The notes below the pieces were generated by a model, which made no database searches, was not told the origin of the DNA, and saw only the letters and a program-made list of their open reading frames with translations. From positions 15,084,399 through 15,148,398 of the forward strand of contig CM064519.1 in NCBI GenBank assembly GCA_032716605.1: a stretch of DNA of 64,000 nt. The letters are read 5' to 3'. A program made the translations under genes and the position numbers. Of this stretch, positions 42,956-53,737 are shown in pieces; the stretch's first letter is position 1; the number at the start of each line of letters is the position of its first letter. Origin of the DNA: Paralithodes platypus (lineage: Eukaryota > Arthropoda > Malacostraca > Decapoda > Lithodidae).

Positions 42956-43957
42956 CTAATCAACCCTTTGTTTCTTGCTACAGGAACCTTCATCTGTCAT
43001 GCCCAGCTTCCTCTTTGTAGTGACAACCACCTTCTCAACACCACTTTCCGGCTTCATAATAGGCCTAGGCCTACCTTCCTCTTTCATAACTTCATTTTCC
43101 TTCCACCTCAGAGCTATGGACGGCTTTTCGGGAGCTGCCTCCTCCTCCTTAAAGTAAACTGAACAAATTTTGTCAATACCCTTTTGCTGCCTTTCCTTCG
43201 CAAAGTTCACATCAGTCGTCTCCTCTGCAAGACCATGGCCGGGAGAGAAATATAGTCGCTTCAGCGTTTTAAGAGCCGACATGCCAATTAAGGCTGATGC
43301 GGAAGGCTGGGCAGTAGGTTTATCTTCTACTAATATATCTACAACAATGCTTGTTGACCCTACAACAATTTGATGATTTGGAATATAGCCATAGTACTGT
43401 ATCTTTCCAGAAAACGTGGATGCGTAGACTGGTTTCTTTAACGGCTGTATATCAAGTTTTAAACTTTCAGCTATTTTTTTAGTTAAATATACATGGCTGC
43501 AACCTGTGTCCATCTTAATTGGTACATATCTACTACCTATGAGACAATTAGCAAATTCGCAAACTCGTGGAATCGGTGAGGCTCGAGTGCTTCGGACAAA
43601 CAAAAAAGGATTTTCGTGGTCAGTATCTATGAAACACCTTTGACTGAACAATACATCAGTGCCGAGAACACCACACACATTATCCAAATGCTGAAACACA
43701 GTAACATGTGGGCGAAATGTAAACCCATTTTTGCACTCAAGTGAGCAAAGCCCTACAGTGCCTATCATGCTAACAAAGCTGCCTTCAAATTTACTAATTT
43801 TCTTGAATTTACTTTTGAGGCTTAATAGTTCCACTTGCTGGACGGAAATGCCTGTGAAGTGGGTACCCGAGTCCACCAGTAGTTGAAGTTCAATTCCATT
43901 CACTGTAACATCCAAGAACAAGCAATCGTTATCCCACCGAAGAAAAATTTTAGCCAT
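42956..43957 (-). CDS. Intact protein with two tandem retropepsin-like domains
   Basis: Single uninterrupted frame of 333 codons starting ATG (MAKIFLRWDND). Domain 1 (about residues 10-115) has LQLLVDSGTHFTGIS with catalytic-type D29-S-G, and a closing GVLGTDVL (97-103), the hydrophobic-G block that follows the flap in retropepsins. Domain 2 (about 140-232) has VPIKMDTGCSHVYL with D150-T-G and closes ALIGMSAL (222-229). Retropepsins normally dimerise from one-domain chains, so two complete domains in one chain could form an intramolecular dimer. The C-terminal tail (about 240-333) is charged and ends KRKLGMTDEGSCSKKQR, resembling a bipartite nuclear localisation signal. There is no RT, integrase or gag next to it, no signal peptide and no zinc knuckle. 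A partial duplicate lies at 40137-40525. It may be a domesticated retroelement protease, part of an unrecognised mobile element, or an exon of a larger gene. Frame integrity amid decayed repeats supports constraint or youth. Confidence 0.6.
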   Translation of the reverse strand: MAKIFLRWDNDCLFLDVTVNGIELQLLVDSGTHFTGISVQQVELLSLKSKFKKISKFEGSFVSMIGTVGLCSLECKNGFTFRPHVTVFQHLDNVCGVLGTDVLFSQRCFIDTDHENPFLFVRSTRASPIPRVCEFANCLIGSRYVPIKMDTGCSHVYLTKKIAESLKLDIQPLKKPVYASTFSGKIQYYGYIPNHQIVVGSTSIVVDILVEDKPTAQPSASALIGMSALKTLKRLYFSPGHGLAEETTDVNFAKERQQKGIDKICSVYFKEEEAAPEKPSIALRWKENEVMKEEGRPRPIMKPESGVEKVVVTTKRKLGMTDEGSCSKKQRVD

Positions 43958-45483
43958 CGTTGTTTATGAAACCGATTCCAGAGCAGCTAAGCTAATAACC
44001 TATATATATATTAACCCTATATATTAGATAATCACTTAACAAAGCCTATGACCAAATCAATTCGACACAATACACGTAATAGACGTGGTTTTCCTTTACC
44101 AAACTTCACTGAAGGTCCGACACTTCCAGATCGAGGCGTGTGCCGTGTTGAATGTTGTTGTTATTGTTGTTGATCAAGGAAGTTCAAGGAGCCAAAAGCA
44201 GTGGTGCCAAATCAAAACTTGAAATACCACTAGATATTTTCTATATTCTCTACTTGGTAGACAAGAATCAGTCAATGCTGATAAAAAAAATAGAGTAACT
44301 CCACAATCTATACAATATCGCTCAATATGGTCAAATCTTCAGAAAATCCCTAGAATTCATATCGTTATACCTGATGTTATTCCAGCTGATGATCGAGAAT
44401 CGTGGATGTGGCACCTGCGCGGTAATGTCTCGTGATTGGTTAGAGTGAATGTGTTTGATTTCGTAGGTTGTTTGTGATGAAAATTTAAATAACTTTCATT
44501 GTAATTATTTGACTCATCATATCTACAAAGTATAATAGTGTTTTCTATTATAAATCTCGTAAATGCCGCTTAGTATTGATATTTTGCAATACAAGCAGGC
44601 ATTAACCAAAAATGCAGCTGTACCAAAGTCAACTGATGCCCAAACGAACACTACATTTAAATTAAATGACATTTGACTGTTTAAGCGCATATCAAAGGTA
44701 GTAAACACTTTAGTACATGTAATATAAGGCATGTACTACATTTAAAGTAGCTTACATGTTCATGGAATTTATTAAATTTAGTGTTGAGGGAGGGAGCGGA
44801 GCTTTCCCGCCCTCTGACCATTCCGACTAGAAGATCCCGCCCGCTCAGCTAGGTCCTTCCCGCCCAAATATTGTGGGCGAGAAGAGCCAAGCAATCAACC
44901 CTTCCTTGGCTGATTCCGCCCTCTAAGATTAGTGTTATGCCCTGTTTTTCTACAGGATTAACTTGGGTAATGTGAGTTCTAACTGACTGGGTATAGAAGG
45001 CTGCGTGCACAAAACAAGGTATGAGGGACACACGATCACTTTTATTGATGTACACACTTCTATAGTTTTCTTGATGATGATTAATATGAAGCATAAGAAG
45101 ATATGAATACTCGTACAAGACAAATGATAGAATTGAACAACACTAGCATTAAGTGGATCTGGATGGAGCCTACTATGCCGCATTTTCTTTTACCATCACT
45201 ATCTCCGATAGACTGGAAATGGTGTCGTATTTCACACCCAAATGCCATAAAAGGGTGTCCAATATCAAGCCAACTCAACCCTGCTCTTCCACAGGGTCTA
45301 ATCTCAACCCGATTCAGACTTTCGGAACTTGATAACAGTTTTAAGACTTTGTGTATATATCCATATACAAATAATCGATTTGGATGTGATAATTATAAAT
45401 GTACCTAGCTATATCCTCAGAATATCCGAAAGAAGCGTCATAATCATATAGAAGGCCGATAACCTACCGGAGTTATTATATAT
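43958..45483. other. Upstream region of the retropepsin gene and intergenic DNA
   Basis: No recognisable repeat partner in the window and no long frame. It would hold the 5' UTR and promoter of the minus-strand gene; a TATATATATA run lies about 45 bases upstream of the ATG near 44002. Pyrimidine-rich TTCCCGCCC words repeat near 44800-44870. Confidence 0.35.
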
Positions 45484-47468
45484 TGTTATGCCAGGTTTTT
45501 ACTGGGGTTTAATTGGTTTTGATCAAGTGGGCTCTTCCTAACTGGAGAAGTTATATTGTTTTACCACAGACACAGAAAGACAATAGAGGATAATTATCAC
45601 AAGACGTGTATTCATATTCCGTTTATTTGCACAAGAATATCGCATACGTAAAAGCTAGAACAATAATGGTCAAGAACAAAACAATTAAAGTGAACGAACG
45701 AGGCTCCACTACGTCTGACTCGCAAGACTGGATTATTCTATGCTATATCTAAGTAAGTATTAGGGACCGCTTTCTAACTGAAAGATTACACTTGTCCTGT
45801 ATTTATTTCAGAGTTAAGATCGAGTAGCACTCCTTTCAATCGAGGATTTACACTTGTGCTTAGAAAGGTTATATAGTAATTAGATATGTGAACTATTGGT
45901 ATTTACCTGCGTAGAGTGGTTCTGGAATTTGGGTGCTAAACGTAATTATTTTTCCTGAGGTTAAATCACTGTGGTGCTTACGCATAAGTTAACTTGAATT
46001 TATTTGTTATTAATTTTAGCAGAATTATTATCAGTACTTCCCTAATTTCTTTGAGTTTCACTAGAGTTTCCTTTCTCTCGCTTTTGTATACGTGCGTAGT
46101 ATCCGATGTTTCCAGAATACCTTTTATTATATACGCAGTAGATATATTTTAATTACTTTCACTTTCGATCTTTATATACTTTCTCTCTGACAACATACCA
46201 AGTATAATTTCTTTTCACAGTTAGATCTTCTATAATTTTTACGGTATAATAACTTCACTTTCGATGTGTAGAATAATTAATCCAATGGGTGTAGAATTAG
46301 TAATCCAATCTGGGGTAGATCCGCTGGCCGTGGGGTTGTCCTGACGCCACTGGGTTCCCACAGTGTAACTCGAGCACTTTGGTTTGGGACCTTAAATAAC
46401 TAAATTGCCTAGCCCAAGCCGTGACAAAATAGCATCGAGCGAACGCAGGAGTGAACTGTCTACTCTGGTCTTTATAAGTACTTTGATGAATTCCTTGTGG
46501 TTTGGTCTATCCTGGATAAAGCTAGTTAGTACCTGACTGTCTGCTTATATCCACAATAGCGCCGGGGTTGAGGTAGGCCGAGAATATTAGATTACTTCAC
46601 CCAGAAGGCTCTAATAAACCAGCTTGTTGATACCCACTAAAAAGAATTAGTATAATGGGTGACTACAGTCTCGTAATTGTGTCTACGCCTTGCGATCAAC
46701 TGAACCAACTCTTCAACTGTGTCCTCAACTTTCGAATCTGTCCTTTTACCCGGGGTGTCAAGAACAGCTCTAGATTGAGATGTCGATCCTAAAATCTTCC
46801 GTCATAGTCATACCGTTTCTCAGGGCCTCGGGGGTGATATTGTTGAGCATCAGAAAGGCACCTAGGGGTAGGATGTTGTAAGGTGGTTAGTTCCTTGTGG
46901 CTTGGAGAGGGGTGATATACTTTTTTACTTATAGTGCCATTTCGTGATTAATTTCTCTTCTTCGCTTTTCTTCTTCTGTTGGACTTTGGAATTGGTTATG
47001 TTGATGGATAAGTTGTTCCCTGGTGTTAGAGGGCGTGTCATCTCGATGGTAGTAACTCGTGTTGTCTGGGGGCGGTTGTGTCCTTTTTAACTCTGGGGTG
47101 AGGTGATATAATATGATATTGTCTTCTGATTTGGTCTGGGGCTGTTATGTGTTTTACAGGCTGGAGGTAGATGGAGTGGACAGTGGTTGCAAGTTTGTAG
47201 GTTTAGGGTGTTGCAGGAGAAGTGTAATATCGGCGAGAACTGATCACATGTTATCTTCTGCCCTGCACAGGTATATAATTGTTATCTTTGAGTCGACGTT
47301 TTCTCTGATGCGGGAGAGGTGTGGTAGAGAGAGAAAACGACTTGTGGTGGTGAATGCTTGGGTAACTGTTTCTCTGTTATTGGTAGAGGTGGTGGTGGTG
47401 GTGGTGGTGAGCAGCTATAGGTCTTGGTATGTTGGCTGTGGTGGTGAATATGTTTTTCTGTTATTTCA
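45484..47468 (-). repeat. 3' LTR of the 7.1-kb element
   Basis: Direct copy of 50605-52595. By eye they differ at roughly twenty sites, including small indels (for example a nine-base difference near 47290). A (GGT)n run lies near 47388-47408. Confidence 0.85.
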
Positions 47469-47485
47469 CTTCCTTCTTCCCCATC
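47469..47485 (-). promoter_or_regulatory. Polypurine tract
   Basis: Minus strand GATGGGGAAGAAGGAAG immediately precedes the TGAAATAACA start of the 3' LTR, the expected site for plus-strand priming. Confidence 0.75.
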
Positions 47486-48359
47486 AAAGCCACGACCTCG
47501 TGGCTGGAACTGGTCACACCAGGCATTTTCTTGGTGGAAACAAATTTCCATTTGTCGAGATATTCCCACCATGTCATTGACCTTCTATCTGCTGGTTTGC
47601 TCAGGTTAGCATAAAGAGTTATGCAAGGTATCTCTGTATATGTCCCGAGGGCTGCTTCTAGTTGATGTAGGAACTTAATATTCTTAGTTACGTCATTGGT
47701 TTGGGTCCCTATGATCTTGATGTAAGGACCACTTCTGGGAATGCGGGTTGTTGCCGACTTAGTTTTGGTTGAGGTGTTGGTTTTCTTAATCCTTGTGGGA
47801 GCCAGGGAACCCTTTTTAATGACTGGGTTTTGATGGATTACAGTGATGATGGATGAGGGTGCTGGAATTACTTGAGTATTGCTTGCTATCTTCAAGGTTG
47901 GAGCGAACACGGATGATTGATCGGAGACGAAAGGAACAGGGGCCGATCGACGAATGTGGTGTGCAGGTGGGTGTTTTAGCCCGACTGTATCATAGGAGGA
48001 GAGATTATCTTCGGCGGATGGGGCAAGTGAAGAAGGGTTGGATGGAGGAGGTTCATATGATTTCGGAGGTGCTGAAGGTGATGTAGTAGACATGGAGGCT
48101 GTTGGTGAAGATGTAGAACAGGCTTTACCATAAAAGCCGGTGGAGGTAGGTGGTCGAGTATATGGAGACTTCTGAGGTGGCTGTGGTTGGATGTTGACTT
48201 TTTTCTTCTTTGGTGATTTGGCTTTAGGAGTGGCTTTAGCCTGATGGTTATGGCTTTTGTTCCTGATCGCTATTTGGATTTTTGGTATCCTTCTAGGGGA
48301 GTCTTCTGGAACGTCTTCAATCTTAGCTAGGTGGTAGATGGGTGGAGTTTTTCCGGGCA

Positions 48360-49720
48360 CAGGCTCTCTCGCCGAGGCCATAGAACTGGGCGGGGGACAG
48401 TCTTCTTCATCGTGGTACTCGATGCAGTCCTTTTCTTTAGCCGGGTGGTAGATGGGTGGAGGTGTCCACGGCACAGGCTCCCTCGCCGAGGCCATATAAA
48501 TGGGCGGGGGAGGCTCAAAAAAATCTCGAGGAGGGTCTTCCATCTCTTCTAGTTCTTCTTCCCCTCGGTCTTCATGGTCTTCCCTCTCTTCTATTTCTTC
48601 TTCCTCTTGGTCTTCATCGATGGCTTGAATTTGGTGCATTTCCGGGGAACAGTATTCTTCATCGTGGTACTCGATGCAGTCCTTTTCTTTAGCCGGATGG
48701 TAGATGGGTGGAGGTGTCCACGGCACAGGCTCCCTCGCCGAGGCCATATAAATGGGCGGGGGAGGCTCAAAAAAATCTCGAGGAGGGTCTTCCATCTCTT
48801 CTAGTTCTTCTTCCTCTTGGTCTTTATGGTCTTCCCTCTCTTCTATTTCTTCTTCCTCTTGGTCTTCATCGATAGCTTAAATTTGGTGCATTTCCGGGGA
48901 ACAGTATTCTTCATCGTGGTACTCGATGCAGTCCTTTTCTTTAGCCGGATGGTAGATGGGTGGAGGTGTCCACGGCACAGGCTCCCTCACCGAGGCCATA
49001 TAAATGGGCGGGGGAGGCTCAAAAAAATCTCGAGGAGGGTCTTCCATCTCTTCTAGTTCTTCTTCCTCTTGGTCTTCATGGCCTTCCCTCTCTTCTATTT
49101 CTTCTTCCTCTTGGTCTTCATCGATGGCTTGAATTTGGTGCATTTCCGGGGAACAGTATTCTTCATCGTGGTACTTGATGCAGTCCTTTTCTTTAGCCGG
49201 ATGGTAGATGGGTGGAGGTGTCCACGGCACAGGCTCCCTCACCGAGGCCATATAAATGGGCGGGGGAGGCTCAACAAAATCTTGAGGAGGGTCTTCCATC
49301 TCTTCTAGTTCTTCTTCCTCTTGGTCTTCATCGATGGCTTGAAATTGGTAAATTTCCTGGAGACAGCACTCCTCACACTGGCACTCAATGTCCATTGTCT
49401 TAGCTGGGTCGATCTCCCAGGTGTCAGGGATCGGGTAAGTGGGATCGCAAGCTTCCCAACTGAAGGGAGGCTCAAAAAAATCTTGAGGAGGGTCTTCCAT
49501 CTCTTCTAGTTCTTCTTCCTCTTGGTCTTCATGGTCTTCCATCTCTTCTATTTCTTCTTCCTCTTGGTCTTCATCGATGGCTTGAATTTGGTAAATTTCC
49601 TGGAGACAGCACTCCTCACACTGGCACTCAATGTCCATTGTCTTAGCTGGGTCGATCTCCCAGGTGTCAGGGATCGGGTAACCGGGATCGCAAGCTTCCC
49701 AACTGAATGGGTAATTTAAC
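48360..49720 (-). repeat. 252-bp in-frame tandem repeats
   Basis: Near-identical units about 252 bp apart (copies of GGGTCTTCCATCTCTTCTAG at about 48533, 48785, 49037 and 49289, and again at about 49490). The two N-terminal units use a different insert (CDPTYPIPDTWEIDPAK) in place of the PPIY block. Period divisible by three, so the frame is kept. Confidence 0.85.
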
Positions 49721-49778
49721 CTAATGGGCTCTTGAGGGTGAGTGTTCCAGGGTACCGGTTTCCTTGCCGAGGGTATCT

Positions 49779-50519
49779 CTAGGTACGGGTGAAGATCCTG
49801 AATTTCAAATTTTTTGGGGGGGCCTCGGGTTTCCTGTTGGTTGTTCTGGTAAGATTGACCAGGATGATGGTGGTTAGGGAAGCTTCGCAGATTTCCTTGT
49901 GGGTGGCCTGACGAGAGGGGTTGGGGGCGGCCTTGGGATGAGTACTGCGATCTTTTCCTTCGTTTTTTGGTTTGTCCGGGTCTTCGGTACACTTGAGGGT
50001 GTGTGGGGGGGTTTCTGATGGCTTCTTTTGTGGAAGTTTTAGGCCGGTTGGCAACAGCTTGCGAATAGTGATGATATCCTTTGTAAATCCCACGGGATCG
50101 TGGATATCAAAGTATTCCCTAATATTTGAGGGAAGGATCCTTAAGAGCACACAGAACACCTGTTGCTGTTGTTGCTCATAAGTGTACAGAGGGTAAGCAC
50201 GTTTTACCTGTCGGCTCACTATTCTCAAGGTACTGTTTAGGTTCCCTCCGTACTTGATTTCGTTGATTTTGGCTGCAACGGGGCCTAGTGATGGCTGAAC
50301 AGCGTTGATCACAATATTCCGAAAGTTGTCCCATGTCAAATCTGGGCGTACATGTTCGGCTACCAGGGAAACGGCCTTCCCCAGGTGAATTAATAAACCA
50401 TAGACCTTCCTTACGTCGGTCGGGTATGCCAGGCTAATTAGCGGGCTGACCATCTCTAGGTACGTGCGAATATCCTGAGTTTCCGCGTCATACGTCGGTA
50501 TGGGGAATTTTGGATCCAT
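49779..50519 (-). CDS. Gag-like protein of the 7.1-kb LTR element
   Basis: The preferred start is the ATG at 50519 (MDPKFPIPTYDAETQDI); the longer frame upstream begins at a GTG and overlaps the primer-binding block. About 180 residues read as a helical capsid-like region with RTYLEMVSPL, GLLIHLGKAVSLVAEHV, WDNFRNIVINAV and VFCVLLRILPSNIREYF. After about 49990 this frame becomes basic and less regular while the repeat protein frame takes over, so a frameshift (programmed or mutational) joins the two. It is homologous to the gag start at 63808 (shared IPxYDxxTxDIxxYL pattern). No CCHC zinc knuckle was seen. Confidence 0.65.
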   Translation of the reverse strand: MDPKFPIPTYDAETQDIRTYLEMVSPLISLAYPTDVRKVYGLLIHLGKAVSLVAEHVRPDLTWDNFRNIVINAVQPSLGPVAAKINEIKYGGNLNSTLRIVSRQVKRAYPLYTYEQQQQQVFCVLLRILPSNIREYFDIHDPVGFTKDIITIRKLLPTGLKLPQKKPSETPPHTLKCTEDPDKPKNEGKDRSTHPKAAPNPSRQATHKEICEASLTTIILVNLTRTTNRKPEAPPKNLKFRIFTRT

Positions 50520-50576
50520 GATGACGCATGTGCTCTCTATCTCTTTCCTGATTACTGTGTCAAACAACTTCCTTCC

Positions 50577-50604
50577 CGAATCAAGAACCACCAGCTGCCG
50601 CCAA
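50577..50604 (-). promoter_or_regulatory. Primer-binding-site block
   Basis: Minus strand TTGGCGGCAGCTGGTGGTTC directly follows the LTR end AACA. The same block follows the LTR at 63737. It would pair with a tRNA ending GCUGCCGCCA or similar; the tRNA identity is not settled. Confidence 0.65.
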
Positions 50605-52595
50605 TGTTATGCCAGGTTTTTACTGGGGTTTAATTGGTTTTGATCAAGTGGGCTCTTCCTAACTGGAGAAGTTATATTGTTTTACCACAGACACAGAAAG
50701 ACAATAGAGGATAATTATCACAAGACGTGTATTCATATTCCGTTTATTTGCACAAGAATATCGCATACGTAAAAGCTAGAACAATAATGGTCAAGAACAA
50801 AACAATTAAAGTGAACGAACGAGGCTCCACTACGTCTGACCCGCAAGACTGGATTATTCTATGCTATATCTAAGTAAGTATTAGGGACCGCTTTCTAACT
50901 GAAAGATTACACTTGTCCTGTATTTATTTCAGAGTTAAGATCGAGTAGCACTCCTTTCAATCGAGGATTTACACTTGTGCTTAGAAAGGTTATATAGTAA
51001 TTAGATATGTGAACTATTGGTATTTACCTGCGTAGAGTGGTTCTGGAATTTGGGAGCTAAACGTAATTATTTTCCTGAGGTTAAATCACTGTGGTGCTTA
51101 CGCATAAGTTAACTTGAATTTATTTGTTATTAATTTTAGCAGAATTATTATCAGTACTTCCCTAATTTCTTTGAGTTTCACTAGAGTTTCCTTTCTCTCG
51201 CTTTTGTATACGTGCGTAGTATCCGATGTTTCCAGAATACCTTTTATTATATACGCAGTAGATATATTTTAATTACTTTCACTTTCGATCTTTATATACT
51301 TTCTCTCTGACAACATACCAAGTATAATTTCTTTTCACAGTTAGATCTATAACTTTTACGGTATAATAACTTCACTTTCGATGTGTAGAATAATTAATCC
51401 AATGGGTGTAGAATTAGTAATCCAATCTGGGGTAGATCCGCTGGCCGTGGTTGTCCTGACGCCACTGGGTTCCCACAATGTAACTCGAGCACTTTGGTTT
51501 GGGACCTTAAATAACTAAATTGCCTAGCCCAAGCCGTGACAAAATAGCATCGAGCGAACGCAGGAGTGAACTCCTGTCTACTCTGGTCTTTTATAAGTAC
51601 TTTGATGAATTTCTTGTGGTTTGGTCTATCCTGGATAAAGCTAGTTAGTACCTGACTGTCTGCTTATATCCACAATAGCGCCGGGGTTGAGGTAGGCCGA
51701 GAATATTAGATTACTTCACCCAGAAGGCTCTAATAAACCAGCTTGTTGATACCCACTAAAAAGAATTAGTATAATGGGGGACTACAGTCTCGTAATTGTG
51801 TCTACGCCTTGTGATCAACTGAACCAACTCTTCAACTGTGTCCTCAACTTTCGAATCTGTCCTTTTACCTGGGGTGTCAAGAACAGCTCTAGATTGAGAT
51901 GTCGATCCTAAAGTCTTCCGTCATAGTCATACCGTTTCTCAGGGCCTCGGGGGTGATATTGTTGAGCATCAGAAAGGCACCTAGGGGTAGGATGTTGTAG
52001 GGTGGTTAGTTCCTTGTGGCTTGGAGAGGGGTGATATACTTTTTTACTTATAGTGCCATTTCTTGATTAATTTCTCTTCTTCGCTTTTCTTCTTCTGTTG
52101 GACTTTGGAATTGGTTATGTTGATGGGTAAGTTGTTCCCTGGTGTTAGAGGGCGTGTCATCTCGATGGTAGTAACTCGTGTTGTCTGGGGGCGGTTGTGT
52201 CCTTTTTAACTCTGGGGTGAGGTGATATAATATGATATTGTCTTCTGATTTGGTCTGGGGCTGTTATGTGTTTTACAGGCTGGAGGTAGATGGAGTGGAC
52301 AGTGGTTGCAAGTTTGTAGGTTTGGGGTGTTGCAGGAGAAGTGTAATATCGGCGAGAACTGATCACATGTTATCTTCTGCCCTGCACAGGTATATAATTG
52401 TTATCCTTGAGTCTTTGAGTCGACGTTTTCTCTGATGCGGGAGAGGTGTGGTAGAGAGAGAAAACGACTTGTGGTGGTGAATGCTTGGGTAACTGTTTCT
52501 CTGTTATTGGTAGAGGTGGTGGTGGTGGTGGTGGTGAGCAGCTATAGGTCTTGGTATGTTGGCTGTGGTGGTGAATATGTTTTTCTGTTATTTCA
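50605..52595 (-). repeat. 5' LTR of the 7.1-kb element
   Basis: Partner of 45484-47468. It abuts the terminus of a different DNA element at 52596 with no spacer. Promoter elements were not resolved. Confidence 0.85.
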
Positions 52596-53030
52596 CCCAT
52601 TATCCAACAATCTAAAAATACGGCCCCCGGGCCCACCCCACTAGTGGGGAAGGCTGTGAAGATCAGGGAAAATGAGGGGTTAAAGAAGAGAAATACTGTA
52701 TCTCTATTTGGCAATAACCGTTCGCCATGGAATACAGAATAAGTAGAGCCCAGGACTTATATTGGAAATGAGTATATACTCATGGCATTATCCAACAATA
52801 GGGACAGATGGGGAAAATAGAGGTTTTTGTTAGCCTAGTTGCTGGCCACATAGATGAGGATTTCTATAAGTCCTGGGGGGGTACCCCCCCCCCTCTAATT
52901 ATTCTGTTTCCAATGGCAAATGGTTAAAAAAAAAAAAAATCCTTTAACCCCTCATTTTCCCTGAACTTCATAGCCCTCCCCACTAGGCCTAGTGGGGGCC
53001 ATATTTTCAGATTGTTGGATAATCGGTAAA
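52596..53030. mobile_element. Foldback DNA element, CCCATTATCC family
   Basis: Ends 52598-52690 and 52938-53025 are inverted repeats (ATTATCCAACAATCT; CAGGGAAAATGAGGGGTTAA). The same terminus occurs at 25975-26060, 27490-27600 and 42040-42130. No transposase. Confidence 0.65.
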
Positions 53031-53737
53031 TACTAATTTCCGGTAACAATCATTATTATTAAACACTGATAAACCTAAAAAAATAACAAAACCAACACAA
53101 AATAACCTTGGAAATAGATGTAATGCATCTCCTTAATATTGACAATTTTTTTTCTTACGTCTCTTATAAGACATTTGCGACGGTCATATCCAACACTGAA
53201 GTATGGGTAGCATTCAAGACAGCTAGAGCAGCCTTATATACCAAGTTTTCTTTATATTTTATTCAAGGAATAGGCCTATAGTGTTTTATTGTTGTTTTTC
53301 ATGGTTTGAGTGGAGAATTTGCATAATTGGATTAATTTACCCATTATTCATTAATCTGAAGATATGGCATCAAATGGCGCCATTTATTGGGTGAATCGCA
53401 ATTATTATCGCGCTTTTACAGAGGTAAGGGAAATTGTGGAGTAAATTGGATACACGATGGATTGAGGGGGGGCGCTGCGGCCGCTGCCCCCTCTCACCCC
53501 CCCCCCCCTTGATTTATTGTCATCCTCATATACCGTATGTTGTCTGTAAGGGGGCAAGAACAGGTTGTCAGGATTTGTTTTTGTGAGTAACGCTCGCGCC
53601 ATTTATTGGGTAAATAGCGCCCGCCGCATCGTTCAAAACAAAAAGGTCAAGTCGAAGGATTCATTGGACGGAATGCTTTGTTTACGGCCGGGATTGATTA
53701 TGTTGGTGTTATTTTTCGGTGTAATCGGGTTTTGGGT
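53031..53737. other. Intergenic DNA with repeat scraps
   Basis: A diverged CCCATTATTCATTAATCTG terminus lies at about 53339, followed near 53460-53515 by a G-run and C-run pair (GGGGGGCGC ... CCCCCCCCCC). No gene. Confidence 0.4.

Larger units (their letters stand above)
47461..49992 (-). pseudogene. Acidic/proline repeat protein frame of the LTR element, one nonsense codon
   Basis: Reads from 49992 to a stop at 47461, seven bases inside the 3' LTR. The start is basic and glutamine-rich (GQTKKRRKRSQYSSQGRP). The middle consists of about five repeats of up to 84 residues with EEEEIEEMEDHEDQEEEELE, EPPPPIYMAS and TPPPIYHPAKEKDC; nine PPIY motifs are present (PPxY class, the WW-domain ligand used as a late domain by many Gag proteins). 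Cysteine pairs occur in the IECQCEECCLQE units. The C-terminal part is basic (KAKSPKKKKVN), then Ser/Pro/Thr-rich, then an unassigned globular-looking end with TWWEYLDKWKF. A TAA at 48877-48879 replaces the CAA seen in sister repeats. It joins gag through a frame change near 49990. Role unknown; a gag extension is likely. Confidence 0.7.
45484..52595 (-). mobile_element. 7.1-kb LTR retrotransposon without pol (LARD-like)
   Basis: Two direct repeats of about 2 kb (45484-47468 and 50605-52595) bound about 3.1 kb of internal DNA. On the minus strand each LTR starts TGAAATAACA and ends GGCATAACA. A primer-binding block follows the 5' LTR and a purine tract precedes the 3' LTR. Inside are a gag-like frame and a repeat-rich frame, with no protease, RT, RNase H or integrase. 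Flanking five-base words (TATAT at the low side, CCCAT at the high side) do not match. Confidence 0.85.

Noticed and set aside
47113..47580. 155-codon plus-strand frame
   Set aside because: It lies in the LTR and runs antisense to the element; a similar frame recurs in the other LTR, so it is a by-product of the repeat.
48331..49719. Several plus-strand frames rich in Phe/Leu
   Set aside because: They are antisense shadows of the 252-bp coding repeats on the minus strand.
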